The notes under the pieces are model-generated. The model saw nothing but the letters and a program-made list of their open reading frames with translations, ran no database searches and was not told where the DNA came from. Of a DNA stretch of 64,000 bases, positions 35,739-43,797 are shown one piece after another. Within the stretch, counting starts at the first letter, position 1. Each line of letters begins with the position of its first letter. The stretch is from Pseudomonadales bacterium. GTDB taxonomy: Bacteria > Pseudomonadota > Gammaproteobacteria > Pseudomonadales > Azotimanducaceae. The translations under genes were made by a program, and so were the position numbers. Location of the stretch: contig JAWKZN010000003.1 of NCBI GenBank assembly GCA_041395945.1, positions 186,001 through 250,000 on the forward strand, written 5' to 3'.

Positions 35739-38010
35739 CGCACACCGCTGCAGTACCTGCGCCCATGCGACGCTCGATCACGGCCACGGCCTGGTCTGTC
35801 TGGCCATAAAGGTCGGCGGTCTGGCCGAAGCGAACGCCGTTGGCCGACCAGCGCGCCCGTGTGGTCCGATCTTCGATCGCGCGGGCGAGAATCGAGTTCA
35901 AATTCTCCTGGGAGAACGGGCTTTCCACCAGCACACCGGCATCGGCCTGTTCGACTAAGGGTGCATAGCCGCACACGTCGGTCGCGATCACCGGCAGGCC
36001 GGCGATGATGGCTTCGATCAGTACGATGCCGCCACTTTCCATGTACGCGGGATGCAGCATCAGATCCGCACCCTGGAGAAAGCGGGGAATGTCATCGCGC
36101 CCTTCGAAGATGCGCAGCCGATCCGCCACGCCGAGACCTGCCGCCAGATTCTGAAAAGAGCGGGGATTGTCCTGACCGATAACAAACAGCCGAACAGATG
36201 CTCTGAGCCGGTCCGGCAATGCGGCGACCGCGGCCAGCGCTCGATCCAGTCCCTTGGTGACGAAGCCGGATCCGATCAGCAGCAGAAGTGTCTCGTCATC
36301 GGCGATTTCGAATTCGCGGCGGAACTCGCAGCGCAGTTGTGCAGCGTCTGCGCCACGCCGGCGGTCCGGACTCACCCCCGGGGGCAGGAGGTGCATACGG
36401 GTATCCGGCGTACCGTAGTACTCATGGAACTGTTCGCGCTGCTGTGCGGTGATCAAAAGCACATCGGTGTCCACTTCCGGATCGAAGACCGCATGTTCGA
36501 AACGGGAGAAATGGCGATAGCGGCGCGTCTGCCGATACAGGGGCGTTCGCAGCTGCCGTGCTTTCGCCTCATAGCAGGAATCTGCGGCAAAGTAGACGTC
36601 CAGACCCGGCATCTTGTTGAAGCCGACAAGGCAGGCCGCAGGGCGCCAGGCAAGATCCGCATGGACCCACTTGGCAAACAGTTCATAGCGCGAGGGATTG
36701 GTCACGGCATCCACGGGTACTCTGATCAGATCGAAACCTTCCGGAAGTGGACCCTCCCAGGACAGGGTATAGACGCGCACCCGGTATCCCCTGGCGAGAC
36801 AGGCTTCTGCGATACGCAGAAAATCCCTCTGCAGCCCGCCGTAGGGAAAGAACTTGTACAGCGCGAACGCGATCAGCCTGCGTTTCTGCCGGGCAAAGAT
36901 TTCGAGATAGTCGACGGCGCGCTGCGGAAGTTCGAACAGTTCGGATCGCTTCGATGCCGCTTTGCCGTTGCTGATCCACTCCGCGCGACGCTCGGAAGTC
37001 ATGAGTTCAACCAGCTGCCTGTTGAAATGCTGCTGATCGAAGGGCAGCGGCGCCAGTAGTCCTGCATCCGCATCGCGCAGATATCCGGCATATCCGCAAT
37101 TGGCTGTCACCAGCGCGGGCAGTCCGGCAAACATCGCTTCGAGAATCACCATGCCCGCATTCTCGTCGTAAGCGGGGAGCAGCAGACCGTCCGCTGCGAA
37201 CAGAAACCTGGGCACGTCGTCCCGGCCTTCGGCAAAGAAGGTGACCTGTTCGATGATGCCCAGTCGCACCGCCATGCGCCGGAAGGGTTCCGCGTTGTCA
37301 TGCCCGATCACAAACAGACGCACGCGTCCGGACAGGGAATCAGGCAGCGCGTGGATCGCCAGCAGCGCACGATCGAGGCCCTTCTTGATGAAGCCCGAGC
37401 CGATGAAGAGCAGCAGCAGATTGTCTTCCGTAAGCTGAAATTCCGTGCGCAGTGCGGTGCGGATGGGCCTGGTATCCGGTGGCGCGATGCGGTCTGTCTC
37501 GATGCCCGGGGGCAGGCTGTGAAAGCGCTCGGGCGGAGTGTCGTAGAAACGCCGGAAGGTCGGCGCCTGCCTTTCTGAAATGGTCATTATCTCCGTCGAC
37601 ACATGAGGATCGAACACGGCCCGTTCGAAGCGGGAGAAATGCCGGTATCTCGACAGTGCCCTGTACAGCGCGCCGCGCTGACTGCGGGCCTTCTCTTCGT
37701 AGCAGGAATCTCCGGCGTAGTAGGCGTCGAGCCCGGGCATCTTATTCATCCCGACAAGCAGATCAACGGGGTGATCCTGCAGATGGGTGTGAACCTCGGC
37801 GGCAAATCGTTCATAGAGCCGGTGATTCGACAGCGCCTCCACTTTCACGACATGCAGTTCGATATCTTCTTCCGGTGGCGGTGCGTTCCAGCGTATGACA
37901 TAGAGACGAACCCGGTGACCGCGGCGCAGGCACTCCCTGGCGATCTTCATGAGATCGCGCTGAATGCCGCCGTGGGGAAAGTACTTGAACAGGGTGAAGG
38001 CGATCTGCAT
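35728..38010 (-). CDS. waaG: Fused tandem WaaG-like glycosyltransferase (two GT4 modules)
   Basis: WaaG adds the first outer-core hexose to the inner core and is normally about 370 aa. Here one 760-aa frame encodes two complete copies. Module 1 covers about 1-378 and module 2 about 379-760. Each begins with a FPxGGxQRD motif (KYFPHGGIQRDL; KFFPYGGLQRDF), has NKMPGLD, DSCYE and RHFSRFE, the donor-site IGSGFxxKGLDRAL, and an EX7E motif (ENAGMVILE; ESGGIVLIE). Both modules therefore look catalytically intact. No start codon occurs at the junction (RQKRRLIAFALYKF), so it is one polypeptide unless cleaved. It starts 8 bases after waaC. Confidence 0.92.
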   Translation of the reverse strand: MQIAFTLFKYFPHGGIQRDLMKIARECLRRGHRVRLYVIRWNAPPPEEDIELHVVKVEALSNHRLYERFAAEVHTHLQDHPVDLLVGMNKMPGLDAYYAGDSCYEEKARSQRGALYRALSRYRHFSRFERAVFDPHVSTEIMTISERQAPTFRRFYDTPPERFHSLPPGIETDRIAPPDTRPIRTALRTEFQLTEDNLLLLFIGSGFIKKGLDRALLAIHALPDSLSGRVRLFVIGHDNAEPFRRMAVRLGIIEQVTFFAEGRDDVPRFLFAADGLLLPAYDENAGMVILEAMFAGLPALVTANCGYAGYLRDADAGLLAPLPFDQQHFNRQLVELMTSERRAEWISNGKAASKRSELFELPQRAVDYLEIFARQKRRLIAFALYKFFPYGGLQRDFLRIAEACLARGYRVRVYTLSWEGPLPEGFDLIRVPVDAVTNPSRYELFAKWVHADLAWRPAACLVGFNKMPGLDVYFAADSCYEAKARQLRTPLYRQTRRYRHFSRFEHAVFDPEVDTDVLLITAQQREQFHEYYGTPDTRMHLLPPGVSPDRRRGADAAQLRCEFRREFEIADDETLLLLIGSGFVTKGLDRALAAVAALPDRLRASVRLFVIGQDNPRSFQNLAAGLGVADRLRIFEGRDDIPRFLQGADLMLHPAYMESGGIVLIEAIIAGLPVIATDVCGYAPLVEQADAGVLVESPFSQENLNSILARAIEDRTTRARWSANGVRFGQTADLYGQTDQAVAVIERRMGAGTAAVCDAH

Positions 38011-38018
38011 GGGGCGAC

Positions 38019-39047
38019 TCAGTCCACCAGCCGCTCTATGGCAGGCCAGATCTCTTCGGGTGCGAGTCGCGCATAGCAGGCGGGTACGACCGTCCGGCCC
38101 TGCCAGTGCTGGGCAGCGCCCCGATAACCGCAGTCGCGGCGCAGACAGGGTGCGCAGGGGAAAGAAGCCTGCAGATTACTGGCCCTCGCACCCCGGGCCC
38201 CGGTGAGCGTTGCATCCGTGCTGCCATAGAGGGTCAGGGTAGGCACCCCCAGCGCGGCGGCCAGATGGCTCAAGCCGGAATCGACCCCCACCGCGAGCGC
38301 CGCAGCGGAGAGCCGATCAATCAGCGTATCGATGGTCATCGCGTCGAGCACCTCGACACCCGGGAGTCCAGCGGCAATCCGTCCGGCACGCGCCTGTTCC
38401 TCGCCGTTACCCCAGGGCAGCCGCACTGCAAAACCGCGCTCACTCAGGCGACGTGCGAGTTCGGTCCACATCGGCTCAGGCCAGTGCTTGCTGGTCCAGG
38501 TGGTGCCATGCAGCAGCACGCACTCCCGCTGCGCGCGGTCGCCTTTCCCATTCCGGGAATCCCCGATAGCGAAGCGCGGTTCGGCGTCCGTCATCCGGTA
38601 GCCGATCGCCGCCGCAAAAAGTTGCCGGAGCCGGTCCACGGCGTGCTGTTGCCGCCGCACCGGGTGACGGCTGCCGTAGAAGAGGCTGGCCGCACCCTCC
38701 CTGGCCGATGCCCAGTCAAAGCCCGATTTACGGCGGCCCCGGGCAAGCAGGGTGACTGCCGCGCTTTTCAGCAGTCCCTGGGCGTCGAGGATCAGCGAGT
38801 AGTCGCGCTCCCGCAGCTCCCGCCGGAACTGCGCAAGGTCGGCTCTGTTGGCATAGAGGCCGCGCCGCCAGCGCCGCCAGGCGATCGGCAGGACGCGCCG
38901 CACCGCCGGGTGTCGCGCGGGTATGCCCGCAAAAGCTTCCTCCACCACCCAGTCGAAGGTTACTCCATGGGCGGCGGCATCAGAGACAGCCGGCAGCGCG
39001 TGCACCACGTCACCCAGCGAGGACATCTTGATCAGCAGCACGTGCAT
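38019..39047 (-). CDS. waaC: LPS heptosyltransferase I
   Basis: GT9 enzyme adding the first heptose to Kdo2-lipid A. 342 aa, family length. Recognised by MHVLLIKMSSLGDVVHALPAVSDA at the N-terminus (first half of the GT-B fold), LHGTTWTSKHWPEPMW, and the ADP-heptose site GVDSGLSHLAAALGVPTL. Downstream of waaF by 34 bases and upstream of the waaG fusion by 8. Confidence 0.96.
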   Translation of the reverse strand: MHVLLIKMSSLGDVVHALPAVSDAAAHGVTFDWVVEEAFAGIPARHPAVRRVLPIAWRRWRRGLYANRADLAQFRRELRERDYSLILDAQGLLKSAAVTLLARGRRKSGFDWASAREGAASLFYGSRHPVRRQQHAVDRLRQLFAAAIGYRMTDAEPRFAIGDSRNGKGDRAQRECVLLHGTTWTSKHWPEPMWTELARRLSERGFAVRLPWGNGEEQARAGRIAAGLPGVEVLDAMTIDTLIDRLSAAALAVGVDSGLSHLAAALGVPTLTLYGSTDATLTGARGARASNLQASFPCAPCLRRDCGYRGAAQHWQGRTVVPACYARLAPEEIWPAIERLVD

Positions 39048-39081
39048 TACAGACTTGGAGCCATCGATCGCATCGACGCTA

Positions 39082-40071
39082 TTAAAGCACTTCGATCACC
39101 CGCTCCGGGCTCAAGTCTTTCAGACAGCGCAGGTGGCCCAGGGGACATTCACGCTGAAAGCAGGGGCTGCACTCGAGATCCAGTCGCAGCACCCTGGCAG
39201 CAGCGGACAGGGGTGGTGTGAAATCCGGCGAGGTGGAGCCGAACAGGGCAATGACCCGTCGCTCCAGCGCACAAGCCACATGCATCAGGCCCGAGTCGTT
39301 GCAGACCACGTCGTCTGCCATCGACAGCAGGTCCACCGCATCGGTCAGGCTGGTCCGCCCGGCAAGATTGACCAGGCCCGTAGGTACCAGGGTTTCGATC
39401 TCCCGGCACACCGGGACGTCATTCGGGGAGCCGAGCAGCCAGACCTGGCGACCCCTGGCCACCGATGCCCGGGCCACCGCGGCGAAGTGCTCGGCCGGCC
39501 AGCGCTTGGCCGCACCAAATTCGGCACCCGGACACAGCGCCGTGATCCCGCTGGTGTGGATGCCGAGATCGGTACACAACCGGGCAGCGTTGTCCGCATC
39601 TGCAGCCAGCCTCGGCAACGGCAGGGGGTCCGGCAGTCCCTGCCCGGGTTCGAGACCGAGGGCGACGAACTGCTGGATCATGAGCGGACAGGCGCTCTCA
39701 TCCAGCGTGCGCCGGTCGTTGAGAATCAGCAGGCGGGACTCACCCGACCAGCCGGTACGCCTGGGGATACCCGCCCACCAGGGAATCAGCGCGGATTTGA
39801 AACTGTTGGGCAGCACGATGGCCTGATCGTAGTGTTCGCCCGCCAACCGGCGCGCCATTACCCGGCGCGCCGACCAGCCCAGCTCTCCATGTCCGACATC
39901 CAGGCGATGGGTCTGGCGCACACCCGGCATCCGCGCACCCAGGGCAGCGGTCGCCGGCGGTGCGAGCAGATCGATGGACAGGGTCTGATAACGGGCGCAG
40001 AGCTGCCGGATCAGCGCATGGGCCATGACCATGTCGCCCACCCAGGCAGGCGCCACGATGAGGACATTCAC
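39082..40071 (-). CDS. waaF: LPS heptosyltransferase II
   Basis: GT9 enzyme adding the second heptose of the inner core. About 329 aa from the GTG at 40071, which forms a GTGA overlap with the ilvE stop and gives the family opening VNVLIVAPAWVGDMVMA. A second GTG at 40092 would add seven non-conserved residues. Other signatures: LCPGAEFGAAKRWP and VCNDSGLMHVACAL. Coupled translation with ilvE is likely. Confidence 0.95.
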   Translation of the reverse strand: MNVLIVAPAWVGDMVMAHALIRQLCARYQTLSIDLLAPPATAALGARMPGVRQTHRLDVGHGELGWSARRVMARRLAGEHYDQAIVLPNSFKSALIPWWAGIPRRTGWSGESRLLILNDRRTLDESACPLMIQQFVALGLEPGQGLPDPLPLPRLAADADNAARLCTDLGIHTSGITALCPGAEFGAAKRWPAEHFAAVARASVARGRQVWLLGSPNDVPVCREIETLVPTGLVNLAGRTSLTDAVDLLSMADDVVCNDSGLMHVACALERRVIALFGSTSPDFTPPLSAAARVLRLDLECSPCFQRECPLGHLRCLKDLSPERVIEVL

Positions 40072-41003
40072 GTGCGCACGGGTGTCAGCCACTCGGGGAA
40101 GGCCTGGCGCTTGCCCCGCACCTGCTCGAAATAGAGACTCTGCAGCCGCTCGGTGATCGGGCCCCGTGCGCCACTGCCGATACGCCGGCCATCCAGCTCC
40201 CGGATGGGCAGCACTTCCGCGGCGGTCCCGGTGAAGAACGCTTCATCACAGATGTAGACCTCATCCCGTGTGATACGCCGTTCCACAAGGCAGAGACCGA
40301 GCTCCCGGGCCAGGTGCATGACCGTATTGCGGGTGATGCCATCCAGACAGGAGGTGAGTTCCGGGGTGTGGATCACTCCGTCGCGAACGATGAAGACGTT
40401 CTCGCCGGTGCCTTCCGCGACATAGCCTTCGTTGTCCAGCATCAGCGCCTCGTCGCAACCTGCGTCGATGGCTTCGTGCAGCGCCAGAATCGAATTGATG
40501 TAGTTGCCGTTGGCCTTCGCCTTGCACATGGTGATGTTCACATGATGTCGCGTATAAGACGATGTCCGCACCCGGATACCTTTGTCCCGGCTTTCCGCAT
40601 CCATGTAGTTGGGCCAGGGCCAGGCGGCGATCACCAGATTGACCGACAGACCTTTTGCCCGCAGTCCCATGGCTTCGGATCCGAGATACACCATGGGGCG
40701 CAGATAGCCTTCTTCCAGCTCGTTGGCCGCGAATACTTCACACTGGGCGCGACTCACCTGCTCGGGCGTGAAGGGAATCTCAAGCTCGAGGATGTGGGCT
40801 GAATTGAACAGACGCCGTGTGTGTTCATGCAGTCTGAAGATGCAGGGCCCTTTCGGGGTCAGATACGCGCGTACCCCTTCAAACACCCCCACGCCATAGT
40901 GCAGCGTGTGTGTGAGTACGTGCACTTTTGCTTCGCGCCAGGGAATCATCTGACCGTTCTGCCAGATCCAGCCGTCCCGATCTGCTAAGTTTTCCGACGT
41001 CAT
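40068..41003 (-). CDS. ilvE: Branched-chain amino acid aminotransferase
   Basis: PLP fold-type IV enzyme transaminating Val, Leu and Ile. About 311 aa from ATG 41003, which has GAGG seven bases upstream. Signatures: GVGVFEGVRAY, the PLP Lys in MCKAKANGNYINSILA, DEALMLDNEGYVAEGTGENVF and DEAFFTGTAAEVLPI. It lies between glnE and waaF, the same unusual metabolic insertion into the LPS cluster as in Pseudomonas. Confidence 0.97.
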   Translation of the reverse strand: MTSENLADRDGWIWQNGQMIPWREAKVHVLTHTLHYGVGVFEGVRAYLTPKGPCIFRLHEHTRRLFNSAHILELEIPFTPEQVSRAQCEVFAANELEEGYLRPMVYLGSEAMGLRAKGLSVNLVIAAWPWPNYMDAESRDKGIRVRTSSYTRHHVNITMCKAKANGNYINSILALHEAIDAGCDEALMLDNEGYVAEGTGENVFIVRDGVIHTPELTSCLDGITRNTVMHLARELGLCLVERRITRDEVYICDEAFFTGTAAEVLPIRELDGRRIGSGARGPITERLQSLYFEQVRGKRQAFPEWLTPVRT

Positions 41004-41022
41004 AAGGATCCTCGATTCCTTT

Positions 41023-43797
41023 TCAGGCCGTTGTCTGCTCCCCGAAGACCAGCGTCCAGATGGTGCGTACCTCATCCCGGTAGGTCGCCAGGGTCAGCGA
41101 TGCCCGTTCCCGGTCCGGAATGTCCAGCACGCTGCGATGCCACTCCGCCCGCAGCGCGATGTAGGCCTTCCGGAGCCTTCCAGCGGCACCCGACGGCAGC
41201 AGCTCGAGTCGCTCCACCGCATCGAGAATGCGGACATTGTCCGTAAATTCGGTGAGTGACGGATGCTGGTGGGCCCAGGCCAGGACCAGGTATTGCACCA
41301 TAAACTCTATATCGACGATACCGCCTGCACCGCGCTTGAGATCCGCGTCCTCGTCTTCCAGCAGATGCTCGCTGATGCGTTCCCGCATCTTCAGAATTTC
41401 ATCACGGAGGGTGTCGCGATCCCTTTCCAGGCCGAGAATTTCACGCCGTAACGCTGCAAAGCGTTTTGCCAGCGCCGCATCTCCCGCCACCGGCCGGGCC
41501 CGCACCAGCGCCTGCTGCTCCCAGGTCCAGGCGCGCTTGTCCTGATAGTCAGCGAAGGCGGACAGGGAACTCACCATGGTGCCCGCGCCACCTGATGGTC
41601 GCAGGCGGGTATCGATTTCGTAGAGCGCGCCGCTGTAGGTGGGCGCGGTGAGCACATGCAGCAGGCGACGTACGAGCCGCTGCAGAAAGGGGCCGGCGCC
41701 CTCCGGAAGGTCGTGCACAAAGACCAGATCCAGATCCGATCCGGGGCCGAGCTCTATGCCGCCCAGTTTGCCGTAACCCACGATGATGAAGGGCCGTGGC
41801 TGGGCGTATTCCGGAAAACGTTCGAGATTGGCATCCCAGGCCATCCGCAGGGCCGCGTCGAGGACCGCCTCCGCGAGGAAACTGAGGGCATCGCTCACCT
41901 TCATCAGCGGCAGGGTGCCGCGTACTTCCGCCAGGGCAACACTGAACACATGGTGACTCTTGAATTCGCGCAGCACATTCAGTGCCCGCTCTTCGTCTTC
42001 GCCTGCCGCCTTGAGGTCCTCTGCGAGGGATGCGGAAAGCGTGGCACGATCAGGCACCACACTGAGCTGACGGCCATCGAGGAGGGCATCGAAGAATATC
42101 GGGTGTTCGGCGAGCTGCTGAGCCAGCCACAGACTGGTGCCCACCAGATTCAGCAGATGTCGGAGTGTGTTGGGGTTTTCGGCGAGCAGCGACAGATAAG
42201 CCGAGCGCCGCAGCACCGCCCTGAGGATGGGTGTCACCCGCTCCAGAATCAGGTCGGACGACGGACCCTCTCCGGCGGATTCGCGCAGATGCTGGAGCAG
42301 CAGAGGCATGAGCCGATTCAACCGGGTCCGCGCATTTTCACTGACCGCGGGTCGATCCCGGGCACTGACCAGCCCGAGCAGCAGCGCGCTGCTGGCCTCG
42401 ATTTCCTTGAAGCCGAAGCGCTGCAGACGCGCCGCGTCTGTGGGCGCACGCCACAGCGCGGTTGCTTCATCTTCTCCTTCAGGCTGTTCACCGAGCAGAT
42501 CTTCGAACACCTTCTGGATTTCCACGCGATGGCGATCGAGCGCCGCGAGAAAGCCTGCGTAGTCGGCGAAGCCCCGGGACACGGCGAGACGCAGCCGGCT
42601 TTCCGGCGCTGCCGGCAGCTGCTGGGTCTGACGGTCGGCCTCGGCCTGGAGGCTGTGTTCGGTATCGCGCAGCATCCGGTAACCGGCAAGCAGGGCGTCG
42701 ACCTTCGGCGCTTCGAGCAATCCAAGGCTGCCGAGTGCCGGCAGCACTTCCAGTAACCGCGGCGATTGCAGGACATGCTCCCGGCCACCCCAGATCATCT
42801 GATGCATCTGCACACAGAATTCCACATCCCGGATCCCCCCCGGCCCGAGCTTTACATCCTCGGACTGGTGCCGTTCGGCGATCAGACGCGCCTTCATATC
42901 GCGCAGCGCATCGATGGCACCGAAGTCGAGATAACGGCGAAACACGAAGGGGCGCAGATCTGCGAGCAGCCCGGTGCCCTCGGCGATATCCCCGGCACAG
43001 GCCCGTGCCTTCATGAGTGCGTAGCGCTCCCAGTCCCGACCCTGGGTGGCGTAATAGTTTTCGAGGTTGGCAAAGTCCACCGCGAGGGGGCCGCTGGCGC
43101 CATAGGGTCGCAGCCGCATATCCACCCGGAACACGAAGCCATCCACCGTCAGCGCATCCAGCGCCTGGATCAGCTGCTGGCCTACCCGTACGAAGAACTG
43201 CTGATTGGTTTCTCCGGATTCGGTGCTGCCCGCTTCCGGGTAGGTGAACACCAGATCCACGTCCGAAGACAGGTTGAGTTCTTCCGCGCCGAGTTTCCCC
43301 AGAGCAAGGACCACCAGCTGCTGAGGCCTGCCGCTGTCGGCACCCAGGGGCACACCGCGCCGCTCGCAGTTCCATGCGTATACCCGCTCCAAGGCCGCAT
43401 CGATGAGCAGATCGGCCATGCTGGAGCAGACGTGGGTGGTCTCCTCCAGCGGTGCCAGGCCCAGCACGTGGCGCCACACCAGCCACAACTGGTGGCGCTG
43501 GCGCACCGATCGCAGCGCGCACTGCAGACCGGCCATGTCGGTGACCGCATCGAGCTGCTCCGTGAGTGCGGCTGCCAGATCTGCGGCGCTGGCAGGTTTA
43601 TCGAATCGCCCGCGCCGCAGCGCATCCACCAGCCAGTCTTCGTGGCGCTGCGCGGTGCTGGCTGCGAATTCACTCAGAGAAAAAACCCGCACCAGGGCTT
43701 CCCGGGTATCTCCGGTCAGACCGGCGGATTGAATTTCTGTCAGGTATCCCGCGGCCCGCAGGCCGGCCGCGCGGAGCGAATCAGGGAGCGGAATCAA
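41023..43797 (-). CDS. glnE: Bifunctional glutamine synthetase adenylyltransferase/adenylyl-removing enzyme
   Basis: Controls glutamine synthetase activity in response to nitrogen status via PII. The 924-aa protein has the expected two nucleotidyltransferase halves. The N-terminal deadenylylase carries LGKLGAEELNLSSDVDLVF and the C-terminal adenylylase carries YGKLGGIELGPGSDLDLVF. Each is followed by a linking helical region with KLGPGGIRDVEF or KRGAGGIVDIEF. It starts in a 4-base overlap with the ATPase gene stop and ends 19 bases before ilvE. Confidence 0.97.
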   Translation of the reverse strand: MIPLPDSLRAAGLRAAGYLTEIQSAGLTGDTREALVRVFSLSEFAASTAQRHEDWLVDALRRGRFDKPASAADLAAALTEQLDAVTDMAGLQCALRSVRQRHQLWLVWRHVLGLAPLEETTHVCSSMADLLIDAALERVYAWNCERRGVPLGADSGRPQQLVVLALGKLGAEELNLSSDVDLVFTYPEAGSTESGETNQQFFVRVGQQLIQALDALTVDGFVFRVDMRLRPYGASGPLAVDFANLENYYATQGRDWERYALMKARACAGDIAEGTGLLADLRPFVFRRYLDFGAIDALRDMKARLIAERHQSEDVKLGPGGIRDVEFCVQMHQMIWGGREHVLQSPRLLEVLPALGSLGLLEAPKVDALLAGYRMLRDTEHSLQAEADRQTQQLPAAPESRLRLAVSRGFADYAGFLAALDRHRVEIQKVFEDLLGEQPEGEDEATALWRAPTDAARLQRFGFKEIEASSALLLGLVSARDRPAVSENARTRLNRLMPLLLQHLRESAGEGPSSDLILERVTPILRAVLRRSAYLSLLAENPNTLRHLLNLVGTSLWLAQQLAEHPIFFDALLDGRQLSVVPDRATLSASLAEDLKAAGEDEERALNVLREFKSHHVFSVALAEVRGTLPLMKVSDALSFLAEAVLDAALRMAWDANLERFPEYAQPRPFIIVGYGKLGGIELGPGSDLDLVFVHDLPEGAGPFLQRLVRRLLHVLTAPTYSGALYEIDTRLRPSGGAGTMVSSLSAFADYQDKRAWTWEQQALVRARPVAGDAALAKRFAALRREILGLERDRDTLRDEILKMRERISEHLLEDEDADLKRGAGGIVDIEFMVQYLVLAWAHQHPSLTEFTDNVRILDAVERLELLPSGAAGRLRKAYIALRAEWHRSVLDIPDRERASLTLATYRDEVRTIWTLVFGEQTTA

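Noticed and set aside
34815..36008. Long plus-strand frame across waaP and the waaG fusion
   Set aside because: Covers the ends of two overlapping minus-strand genes with clear catalytic motifs; no protein-like features of its own.
36850..36900. Possible missed stop or frameshift joining two separate waaG genes
   Set aside because: The reading frame is continuous across the junction with no stop and no start codon or SD for a second gene, so a true fusion is the simpler reading; read-level checking would still be useful.
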